Source: Gemmatimonadota bacterium
Lineage (GTDB): Bacteria > Gemmatimonadota > Gemmatimonadetes > Gemmatimonadales > Gemmatimonadaceae
NCBI GenBank assembly: GCA_029884515.1
Contig: JAOUHR010000006.1
Span: 1 to 17,752 of the forward strand
Reading direction: 5' to 3'
Length of the DNA stretch: 17,752 nucleotides
Below, in pieces: positions 1 to 4,882 of the stretch. A model generated the notes under the pieces. That model ran no database searches. It had not been told where the DNA came from and saw nothing but the letters and a program-made list of their open reading frames with translations. Position 1 is the first letter of the stretch, and each line of letters starts with the position of its first letter. A program made the position numbers and the translations under genes.

Positions 1-2
1 CC

Positions 3-305
3 CCCGCGACGCTCGCGATGCGGCTCGCGCGACGCGATCCCCTCGTCGTGCTCGACGTGCGCGAGGAGTGGGAGCACGCCATGGCCCACCTCGAGGGCGC
101 GCGACTCATCCCGATGTCGCAGGTCCCGGCCCGCCTCGGCACGATCGCGCGGGACGCGGAGGTGGTCGTCTATTGCCACTCGGGCGTGCGCAGCGCGATG
201 GTCGCCGACTACCTGCGCGCCGCGGGATTCCCGCGGGTGCTCAACCTTTCCGGCGGCATCGACCGCTGGAGCGTGGAAGTGGACCCGAGCGTGCCGCGGT
301 ACTGA
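3..305 (+). CDS. Rhodanese-like domain protein (5' end probably outside the window)
   Basis: This is a single rhodanese domain of the kind that carries sulfur as a cysteine persulfide. Counting from the ATG at 18, the N-terminal motif LDVREEWE is at residues 12-19, the active-site loop CHSGVRS starts at Cys53, and the closing motif LSGGIDRW is at 77-84. A six-residue active loop beginning with Cys fits a sulfurtransferase rather than a phosphatase. The reading frame stays open to the left edge, and the codons before the ATG read PATLA, which looks like the usual rhodanese lead-in helix. The true start is therefore probably upstream. It could be a stand-alone protein of about 105-110 residues or the C-terminal part of a MoeB/ThiF-like fusion; the window cannot decide. 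Its stop lies two bases before the next gene's GTG, so the two are probably cotranscribed and perhaps translationally coupled. Confidence 0.85.
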   Translation, partial: PATLAMRLARRDPLVVLDVREEWEHAMAHLEGARLIPMSQVPARLGTIARDAEVVVYCHSGVRSAMVADYLRAAGFPRVLNLSGGIDRWSVEVDPSVPRY

Positions 306-307
306 CG

Positions 308-1216
308 GTGGTCGCCTGGCAGCTCTGGCTCGCGGGCGTGGTGGCAGCCCTCTGGGCGCAGCGGTGGACGCGCGCGCAACTCAAGGAGCGCACCTTCCGC
401 CGCCGGTTCCCGGCCCACGCCGACGGCGTGATCGTGGGCGCCGAGCCGCGCACGTACGGCGCGCACGGTGGCCGTGCGATCCTCCTCCTCCACGGCTACA
501 ACGACTCGCCGCAGTCGCTCGACCAGATCGCGCGTGTGCTGCACGCGAAAGGGTGGACCGTTCGCCTGCCGCTGCTCCCGGGGCACGGGAGATCGCTTCG
601 GGCCTTCGACTCATGGACCGCCGAGGAGGTGCTCACGGTGATCCGCGACGAGTACGCGTCGCTGCACGCGACGCACCACACCGTGGTGGTGGGCGGGCTC
701 TCGATGGGCGGCGCCCTCGCCTGCTGGCTCGCGGCGGAGACCGACGTGGCGGCGGTCATCCTGTACGCGCCCATGCTCTTCGTGCCGGCGCCGATGCAGG
801 TGGCGGTGAGCACGGCCCGGCTCTGGTCGGTGCTCACGCGGTACGCGAGTGGCGGCGGGCAGAAGTCGATCCACGACCCGGAGGCCCAGCGCCGGATGAT
901 CGCCTACGGCTGCTCGACGCGGCGCTCGCTCGAGGCGGTGGAGTACATCGCGCGCGGCACGGTGGTGCGGCTCGGTTTCGTGAGCGCGCCGACACTCGTG
1001 ATCCAGTCGGAGGAGGACAACCGGCTGCCGCGCGAGCAGTCGATGCACGCCATCGCTCGCCTCGGCGCCAAGGACCGCACCGTGATCTGGACGCGAGGCG
1101 CCGGCCACGTCCTCACGGTGGACGTCGGGTGGGAGCAGGTCGCCGCGACCACCGCGGAATGGCTCGCGGCGCGGTTCCCGGTCACGGCCGCAGCCGGCGC
1201 ATCTCCCCAGGGCTGA
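308..1216 (+). CDS. Alpha/beta hydrolase (lysophospholipase/carboxylesterase-like), N-terminal membrane anchor
   Basis: Predicted serine hydrolase of 302 residues, starting at the GTG at 308 two bases after the rhodanese stop. Residues 1-18 form a hydrophobic segment followed by Arg/Lys, so the protein is probably anchored in or exported across the inner membrane. The alpha/beta-hydrolase marks are an oxyanion-region LLLHGYNDSP (59-68), the nucleophile elbow GGLSMGG with Ser132, a likely acid Asp237 in QSEEDNRLP, and His267 in GAGHVLTVD. The loop PLLPGHGRS and the GLSMGG elbow resemble the Est30/monoglyceride-lipase group, so acyl esters or lysolipids are plausible substrates, but the substrate is not readable from sequence. 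Its last 35 bases overlap the 3' end of the convergent MBL-fold gene. Much of this strand is also open in another frame, which reflects GC bias; only this frame carries the motifs. Confidence 0.88.
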   Translation: MVAWQLWLAGVVAALWAQRWTRAQLKERTFRRRFPAHADGVIVGAEPRTYGAHGGRAILLLHGYNDSPQSLDQIARVLHAKGWTVRLPLLPGHGRSLRAFDSWTAEEVLTVIRDEYASLHATHHTVVVGGLSMGGALACWLAAETDVAAVILYAPMLFVPAPMQVAVSTARLWSVLTRYASGGGQKSIHDPEAQRRMIAYGCSTRRSLEAVEYIARGTVVRLGFVSAPTLVIQSEEDNRLPREQSMHAIARLGAKDRTVIWTRGAGHVLTVDVGWEQVAATTAEWLAARFPVTAAAGASPQG

Positions 1217-2189
1217 GCAACCAGAGGCGGTCGGCAGCCCACCCGCGCGCGGCCCAGCCAGCGCGCGTGCGCTCCGGCGGTTCGTCGGGCGGCTCGTCGG
1301 TGAGCACGAAGGTGCCCCAATGCATCGCGACCATCACGGAGGGGTGCGCGCGATGCGCCGCCGTGAGCGCGTCGAACGCGGCGAGCGCCTCGTCCGGATC
1401 CATATGGACCGGCCGCATGAACCAGCGCGGCTCGTAGGCGCCGACCGGAAGGAAGATCGCGTCGCAGGGCCCGAGCCGCGCGCCGACCGCCGCGAAGTCG
1501 GGGTGATGGCCCGTGTCCCCCGCGAAGTAGACCTGTCGGTCGGCCACCGCGACGGCCCAGCCGCACCAGAGCGAGGCATCGCGGTCGAGGGGCGTGCGTC
1601 CGGAGAAGTGTGCGGCGGGCACGCAGGTGATCTCCGCCGTGCCGTGGGAGAACCCCTCCCACCAGTCGAGCTCGGCGACGTGCCGGACGCCGCGAGTCTT
1701 GAGGAATGCGGCGACGCCAAGGGGCGCGCACCAGAGTGCATCCGGATCGCGAGCGGCGATGGCCCGCACGCTGGCGTCGTCGAGGTGGTCGTAGTGGTCG
1801 TGCGACTGCAGGACGAGGTCGATCGGTGGGAGCGCGTCGAGCGCGATGCCCGGTGCTTGGCGCCGCTTGGGGCCGGCCCACCGGAATGGGGAGCAGCGTC
1901 CGCTGAACACCGGATCGGTGAGGATGTTGAGCCCGCCGACCTGCACCAAGAAGGTGGAATGCCCGACCGCAGTGACGCGCAGCTCTTCCGGTGCTGCGCG
2001 CGACGTGGCGACCGCCGAGCCGGCCGGCGCGAGGGCAGGCGGCGTCGGCGGCGGACCGAACTGCCCGCGCCGTGCGCGCTCGAACATCCAGCCGAGGAAC
2101 TCGCGGAATCCGCGCGGCGCGGACTCCGCCCACGGATTGCGGAACCCACCGCCGGATCGGTGGTGCGCGGGGGGTCGGGTGTCCGTCAT
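1182..2189 (-). CDS. MBL-fold metallohydrolase, NAPE-PLD/UlaG-like (COG2220 type)
   Basis: Predicted metal-dependent hydrolase of 335 residues. The core after a Pro/Arg-rich N-terminus of about 68 residues reads VGHSTFLVQ (75-83) and NILTDPVFS (88-96), then the metal motif HDHYDH (His130, Asp131, His132, Asp134, His135). Further ligand candidates are His194 (PAAHFSGR), Asp225 (AGDTGHH) and His290 (MHWGTF). The segment DPVFS.RCSPF..GPKRRQAPGI is typical of the family containing N-acylphosphatidylethanolamine phospholipase D and many bacterial homologues, mostly of unproven substrate. There is no signal peptide, so it is likely cytoplasmic or peripheral to the membrane. Its 3' end overlaps the alpha/beta hydrolase on the other strand by 35 bp; having both next to each other suggests, but does not prove, a lipid or ester theme. 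The ATG at 2189 is the first good start, 71 bp from the divergent YggX-like gene. Confidence 0.88.
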   Translation of the reverse strand: MTDTRPPAHHRSGGGFRNPWAESAPRGFREFLGWMFERARRGQFGPPPTPPALAPAGSAVATSRAAPEELRVTAVGHSTFLVQVGGLNILTDPVFSGRCSPFRWAGPKRRQAPGIALDALPPIDLVLQSHDHYDHLDDASVRAIAARDPDALWCAPLGVAAFLKTRGVRHVAELDWWEGFSHGTAEITCVPAAHFSGRTPLDRDASLWCGWAVAVADRQVYFAGDTGHHPDFAAVGARLGPCDAIFLPVGAYEPRWFMRPVHMDPDEALAAFDALTAAHRAHPSVMVAMHWGTFVLTDEPPDEPPERTRAGWAARGWAADRLWLLSPGEMRRLRP

Positions 2190-2260
2190 GGGTTCGGCGA
2201 CGGTCGCCGCGATGCTCGTGTAGATTTCGGGCTCACGGGTTCCACGAGGGGTGCGGACGG

Positions 2261-2539
2261 ATGGCGGAGATCAAGTGCCTGCGATGCGGGCTGACGAAGA
2301 CGGGGTTCGAGCGGCCGCCCTTCCCGGGCGCGATCGGCGCGCGGATCCTGGAGGGGACGTGCCCGGAGTGCTGGCAGCTCTGGCTCAAGCAGCAGACGAT
2401 GCTGATCAATCATTACGGGTTGAACGTAATGGACCCGCAGGCGCGCCAGTTCCTGACGCGCAACATGGAGGCCTTCCTGTTCAAGTCGGGGCAGGAGGAC
2501 GAGGTGGACACCAGCAAGCAGGGCACGATCGCGCATTGA
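2261..2539 (+). CDS. Fe(2+)-trafficking protein YggX-like, with two CxxC pairs
   Basis: A 92-residue cytoplasmic protein matching the YggX (Fe(2+)-trafficking/oxidative damage protection) family in length and layout. The diagnostic stretch LKQQTMLINHYGLNVMDP is at residues 42-59, followed by the helix ending in NMEAFLF (68-74); PFPGAIGARI (20-29) corresponds to the family's YPGELGKRI. Enterobacterial YggX has one conserved cysteine near residue 7. Here there are four: CLRC (Cys6, Cys9) and CPEC (Cys34, Cys37), the second pair replacing the usual SKEA-type residues before the tryptophan. This arrangement looks like a metal knuckle (zinc or iron). The family is thought to protect Fe-S proteins from oxidative damage; a [4Fe-4S] fumarase is encoded in this same window. 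The ATG at 2261 was chosen because the family homology starts there; upstream in-frame codons do not look like coding sequence. Confidence 0.9.
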   Translation: MAEIKCLRCGLTKTGFERPPFPGAIGARILEGTCPECWQLWLKQQTMLINHYGLNVMDPQARQFLTRNMEAFLFKSGQEDEVDTSKQGTIAH

Positions 2540-2609
2540 GTGCGCACGGGGGTCGGCGCCCGCCCCATGTGCGCCGGAGCGGCAGGCCTGGTCCCGCCAG
2601 CGCGGCACG

Positions 2610-2637
2610 TTGACATTGGTAGCGACTAGCTACTAAT
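2610..2637 (+). promoter_or_regulatory. Promoter of the NrtR-like gene: perfect -35 with probable -10
   Basis: TTGACA at 2610-2615 is a perfect sigma-70 -35 box. About 15-17 bases downstream lies TACTAAT (2631-2637), an AT-rich match to a -10 box in otherwise GC-rich DNA. The implied transcription start (about 2643-2645) falls on the two possible ATG start codons at 2642 and 2645, and there is no purine-rich ribosome site before them. This suggests a leaderless transcript. Seen: the boxes and the spacing. Inferred: promoter activity. Confidence 0.6.
2615..2637. promoter_or_regulatory. Palindromic operator between -35 and -10 (candidate NrtR-like autoregulatory site)
   Basis: Inverted repeat with 9-bp arms ATTGGTAGC (2615-2623) and GCTACTAAT (2629-2637) around the 5-bp spacer GACTA; 8 of 9 arm positions pair. 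It fills the gap between the -35 and -10 boxes of the regulator gene just downstream, where a bound protein would block RNA polymerase. A site of the same 9-5-9 geometry and similar half-sites is found at 3383-3405 before the next gene. Binding by the regulator is inferred. Confidence 0.6.
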
Positions 2638-2641
2638 TGGA

Positions 2642-3325
2642 ATGATGAAGCGCGACCGCTCCACCACTGTCGCGCGCGCCGGCCGCGGGTCGGCCGCCCT
2701 CGACCTCATCTGCTGCACCGCCGTCGACCGGCGACTCGCCGTGCTCACCACGGTCGGGCCGGGTGCGCGTGGGCGCGGACTCCCGTGGACGCCGCTCGAT
2801 CCGAGGGGCGCCCTGGATGTCACCGTCCTGCGATGGACGCGGAAGCTGCTCGGCCGGGCGCCGAGCTGGATGACACAGCTCGGCGCGTTCAGCGCGGGGG
2901 GTCGCCATCCGTCCGGCGCCGCGCTCACGGTGGCGTACCTCGCGGTGGTGCCGGTCGGCACGGAGGCCCCGGATGGGCTCACCTGGTCGCCCGCGACGGA
3001 ACCGCCGCCGCTCCCGCCCGGCCGCCAGTGGATCCTCGACGCTGCGATCGCCGGCTTGCGGGACCGGATGGACATCGCCCCGGTCGCCTTCCGGATGCTC
3101 CCTGCGACCTTCACGCTCTCCGACCTGCAGCAGGTCTACGAGCTCCTGCTCGGCCGGCGCCTCCACAAGGCCAGCTTCCGGCGCGCGCTGCAGGCGGCCT
3201 TCCTGGTGGAACCCACGGATTCCTGGCGCTCCGAGGGGCGGGGCCGGCCGGCCCAACTCTATAGATATGCCCCCCGAAAGCGGCGCGGGGTGCGCCGGTC
3301 GGTCCGGTTCGAGCTCTTGGGCTGA
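2642..3325 (+). CDS. NrtR-type transcriptional regulator (degenerate Nudix domain + winged helix)
   Basis: A 227-residue protein with the two-part plan of NrtR (Nudix-related transcriptional regulators). Residues about 19-105 are a Nudix-like fold: the ending LGAFSAGGRHPSGAALTVAYLAVV (80-103) corresponds to the family's LYTFGDPGRDPRGR...VAYLALV region. The catalytic Nudix box (REx2EExGx) is absent: where it should be the protein reads ALDVTVLRWTRKLLG, so it should bind, not hydrolyse, a nucleotide-like ligand such as an ADP-ribose compound. Residues about 155-209 are the C-terminal winged helix: FTLSDLQQVYELLLGRRL, then KASFRRAL and the wing GRGRPAQLYRY. Known NrtR proteins repress NAD-synthesis genes, but none is seen here; the likely target is the adjacent gene of unknown function, which has a similar operator. 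The ATG at 2642 or at 2645 may be used, probably leaderless. A basic tail (PRKRRGVRRSVR, 211-222) follows the wing. Confidence 0.82.
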   Translation: MMKRDRSTTVARAGRGSAALDLICCTAVDRRLAVLTTVGPGARGRGLPWTPLDPRGALDVTVLRWTRKLLGRAPSWMTQLGAFSAGGRHPSGAALTVAYLAVVPVGTEAPDGLTWSPATEPPPLPPGRQWILDAAIAGLRDRMDIAPVAFRMLPATFTLSDLQQVYELLLGRRLHKASFRRALQAAFLVEPTDSWRSEGRGRPAQLYRYAPRKRRGVRRSVRFELLG

Positions 3326-3350
3326 GCGGAGACGGTATCGCGACAGGACC

Positions 3351-3381
3351 GTGACACCTTCCCCTGCGCGCCGGGTACTAT
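3351..3381 (+). promoter_or_regulatory. Candidate promoter of the small gene at 3422
   Basis: GTGACA (3351-3356) matches the -35 consensus at five of six positions and TACTAT (3376-3381) matches the -10 at four of six. The spacer of 19 bases is longer than ideal. It sits in an AT-rich patch in the 96-bp gap after the regulator gene. The expected transcription start (about 3388) lies inside the palindrome at 3383-3405. Confidence 0.4.
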
Positions 3382-3382
3382 T

Positions 3383-3405
3383 ATTAGTTGCAAGGTGTAT
3401 CTAAC
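3383..3405. promoter_or_regulatory. Second palindromic operator candidate of the NrtR-like regulator
   Basis: Half-sites ATTAGTTGC (3383-3391) and GTATCTAAC (3397-3405) flank the 5-bp spacer AAGGT. The outer TTAG/CTAA is perfectly symmetric and alternate inner positions also pair. The left half differs at only one of nine positions from the reverse complement of the right arm of the site at 2629-2637, and arm length and spacer length are identical. It overlaps the expected transcription start of the 3422 gene, a typical repressor position. Confidence 0.55.
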
Positions 3406-3410
3406 GGCAT

Positions 3411-3418
3411 AAGGAGGG
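3411..3418 (+). promoter_or_regulatory. Strong Shine-Dalgarno site fixing a GTG start
   Basis: AAGGAGGG ends three bases before the GTG at 3422, with its AGGAGG core about five bases away. It is the best ribosome binding site seen in the window and supports GTG at 3422 as the start of the small gene. It contrasts with the adjacent regulator, which has none. Confidence 0.8.
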
Positions 3419-3421
3419 ACG

Positions 3422-3781
3422 GTGCTGACCTACCTCGACGCCATGATCGATGCATGCTCGGTGCGCGACGCCGCGGAACTCGACCGGCTGCTCGCCCACC
3501 CGCTCGCCAGGACCCTCACCGCCGCGGTCCGCGACGAAGTGACCGCCATACGCGATGGCACCGGGGATGCGCTCGTGGCGCCGCTGCGCCTCCTGCGGCT
3601 CCGCCACCAGACCGCCGAGTTGCTGCGCGACGCGCCCGTGGTCGCCGACCGGGCAGAGTCCGCGGAAGTCGTCGTGGTGCCGGGACTCGCCGACACTCTC
3701 AACCCCGTGCGCCCAACGAGCCGTCCGCGCGAACGCCGCAGTGGGCGCCTGGTCCAGATGGAGTTGCCGCTCTCCGCGTAG
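3422..3781 (+). CDS. Small protein of unknown function with sliding-clamp-like C-terminal motif
   Basis: A 119-residue protein that I do not recognise as a known family. Residues 1-72 are rich in Leu, Ala and Arg and look alpha-helical, followed by a short beta-like EVVVVPGL (82-89), a basic probably disordered linker (95-109, rich in Arg, Pro, Ser) and the C-terminus LVQMELPLSA. QMELPL (112-117) resembles the hexapeptide that binds the DNA polymerase beta sliding clamp: QLSLPL in Hda and QLVLGL in Pol IV. A motif at the end of a flexible tail is where clamp ligands often carry it. There is no signal peptide, membrane segment or cysteine pair. It follows the NrtR-like gene by 96 bp, has its own candidate promoter, a matching palindrome and a strong ribosome site, and ends at a strong terminator. 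Function, and regulation by the NrtR-like protein, are inferences. Confidence 0.75.
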   Translation: MLTYLDAMIDACSVRDAAELDRLLAHPLARTLTAAVRDEVTAIRDGTGDALVAPLRLLRLRHQTAELLRDAPVVADRAESAEVVVVPGLADTLNPVRPTSRPRERRSGRLVQMELPLSA

Positions 3782-3794
3782 CGCGTCGCAAGCG

Positions 3795-3827
3795 AAGCGG
3801 CCCCCGGTCGTGGACCGGGGGCCGCTT
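3795..3827. terminator. 15-bp perfect hairpin between convergent genes
   Basis: Arms 3795-3809 (AAGCGGCCCCCGGTC) and 3813-3827 are perfect complements around the 3-base loop GTG, starting 13 bases after the stop of the + gene and ending 25 bases from the stop of the - gene. AA/TT ends but no long T run. Most likely a bidirectional terminator. Confidence 0.8.
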
Positions 3828-3852
3828 CTGCTTCAGGCCAGTTCGCTCTGGG

Positions 3853-4062
3853 CTACGCGGCGCCGGCGATGTAGCGCGCGATGCGTCCGCAGGCCGTGCA
3901 CTTGAGCGTGACATGCGAGCGCGGCGGCGGCGGAGCCTTGCGTGGCTCCCGGTTGATCGTGCCCGAGCATGACGGGCAGCTGAGCGGGTCGCCGTTGCGG
4001 TCGCTCGAGATGAGGTTGAGTGCTTGCGCGGGATTGTACGCGTTCGGTCGTGGCTTCCGCAT
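3853..4062 (-). CDS. Small zinc-ribbon protein of unknown function
   Basis: A 69-residue protein with two CxxC knuckles, CPSC (Cys29, Cys32) and CTACG (Cys55, Cys58), separated by a Pro/Arg/Lys-rich loop (KAPPPPR, 42-48). This is the spacing of a zinc ribbon, which could bind nucleic acid or another protein. The N-terminus MRKPRPNAYN is basic. The ATG at 4062 is preceded on its strand by GGAG nine or so bases upstream, supporting this start; a much longer in-frame extension exists but lacks coding character and spans an AT-richer, promoter-like region. It converges on the NrtR-block gene across the hairpin at 3795-3827. I cannot assign a specific function. Confidence 0.75.
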   Translation of the reverse strand: MRKPRPNAYNPAQALNLISSDRNGDPLSCPSCSGTINREPRKAPPPPRSHVTLKCTACGRIARYIAGAA

Positions 4063-4250
4063 GCGTTCTCCGGCTGAGTTCTGGGCGTCGCACCGTACGT
4101 GGTGGATCGCAAATCTGTGACTGAAAGCTAATCGGACTTGAGCTAAATCCAAGTGGGGACTGAGCTTGCGCGTAAACGGATGGATCGGACCCCTGTCACA
4201 ATTGACAGGTTGACCTGCTAACTGATTGTGGTGAGAGGAGTTCGGCGCGC
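4063..4250. other. AT-richer intergenic stretch upstream of the zinc-ribbon gene
   Basis: The longest non-coding stretch in the window, clearly less GC-rich than its surroundings. It contains an imperfect direct repeat, GACTGAAAGCTAATC (4119-4133) and GACTTGAGCTAAATC (4135-4149), 16 bp apart, and the palindrome at 4192-4209. It probably holds the promoter and control sites of the zinc-ribbon gene. I could not pick a convincing -35/-10 pair on either strand and see no protein or structured RNA I can name. Confidence 0.5.
4192..4209. promoter_or_regulatory. Palindrome CCTGTCA-CAAT-TGACAGG, possible operator
   Basis: Perfect 7-bp inverted repeat with a 4-base centre, lying 130 bp upstream of the zinc-ribbon gene start. 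TTGACA within it (4202-4207) is followed directly by a related TTGACCTG. Size and symmetry fit a dimeric regulator's site; no T run follows, so a terminator is less likely. Which protein would bind is unknown. Confidence 0.35.
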
Positions 4251-4306
4251 GAAAAAAATGTGGCAGTGTCAATAGCTGGACGAGCTTTGTGGTCCCGATT
4301 GTGCCA
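4251..4306 (-). terminator. Probable intrinsic terminator of the NTF2-like gene
   Basis: Read on the minus strand after the stop at 4317, a multi-part hairpin (TGGCA 4261-4265 with TGCCA 4302-4306; CAAT 4270-4273 with ATTG 4298-4301; GGAC 4278-4281 with GTCC 4292-4295) is followed by seven T residues (4252-4258). The T run is exceptional for this GC-rich window. The stem has bulges, so strength is uncertain. Confidence 0.5.
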
Positions 4307-4316
4307 GCGTGGCCCG

Positions 4317-4811
4317 CTACGCAGGACCCGGTGCGGGGGCGCAGCCGTCGCGCCGTCGCGTGTCGACCACCGAGAAGATCTTCCATGCGCCATCCCGGCG
4401 CGCCAAGAGGAACGCATCCACACCGCAGTGCGAGAGGCGCTCGCCGGCGAAGAACCAGTACTCCACCCAGATGTTCGCCAGGTCGCCATCGACGTGCACC
4501 ACTGGGTTCGCGACGCGTTCGTCGAGCACGAGGCTCGCCGGCGCGCCCGCGACGGAGCGGATCCAATCATCCACCGGAACGAACGTCACGCCGGTCGGCG
4601 TCAGCGACTGCATCGACGCGTTCGGCACGAAGGCGGCTCGCATCGCACTCGTGTCCCGCGCCCTCATGCTTTCAAAGAGCGACTTCACCACGGCATACGC
4701 GGCATCGTGGTCCGCCGACTGCGCGGCAGACTCGGTCGACACGCCTGCGAGGGCGGCGAGGGAGGCGAGCAGCGAAACGAACTGCACAGCGACGCGGGAG
4801 ACAGGGCGCAT
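4317..4811 (-). CDS. Secreted NTF2-like / lumazine-binding-like protein
   Basis: A 164-residue protein with a Sec-type signal peptide: positive MRPVSR, a hydrophobic core to about residue 23 and a likely cleavage near Ala30 (ESAA before QS). The mature part is an NTF2-like fold. AYAVVKSLFESMRARDTSAM (38-57) is the typical first helix, followed by FVPNASMQSL, an aromatic strand WVEYWFFAGERLSH (115-128) and the final strand DGAWKIFSVVDTRRRD (140-155). Such small alpha+beta-barrel proteins (DUF4440, SnoaL-like and Lumazine_bd_2 families) include enzymes and binding proteins, and no catalytic residue can be assigned here. It stands alone: 71 bp downstream of the fumarase stop with a hairpin in between, and with its own likely terminator. 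The ATG at 4811 gives a complete signal peptide; no clear ribosome site is seen. Confidence 0.8.
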   Translation of the reverse strand: MRPVSRVAVQFVSLLASLAALAGVSTESAAQSADHDAAYAVVKSLFESMRARDTSAMRAAFVPNASMQSLTPTGVTFVPVDDWIRSVAGAPASLVLDERVANPVVHVDGDLANIWVEYWFFAGERLSHCGVDAFLLARRDGAWKIFSVVDTRRRDGCAPAPGPA

Positions 4812-4838
4812 CGAGCACTCGGGCGGAGGGTGAGAGGA

Positions 4839-4872
4839 GGGCGAAGGGGGCGCTCAGCCCCCCTCCTCGCCC
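4839..4872 (-). terminator. GC-rich hairpin after the fumarase gene
   Basis: Inner stem GGGGGC (4846-4851)/GCCCCC (4857-4862) with a 5-base loop, plus an outer stem GGGCGA (4839-4844)/TCGCCC (4867-4872) separated by a bulge. It begins 10 bases after the fumarase stop on the minus strand. There is no T run, so this is a weaker call. Confidence 0.4.
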
Positions 4873-4882
4873 ATCACTCGTC

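Noticed and set aside
2190..2260. Promoter TAGATT (2221-2226) for the YggX-like gene
   Set aside because: No -35 match at a suitable distance and no extended -10; not better than chance.
2642..3325. Active Nudix hydrolase
   Set aside because: The catalytic REx2EExGx box is missing and the C-terminus is an NrtR-type winged helix, so a ligand-sensing regulator fits better.
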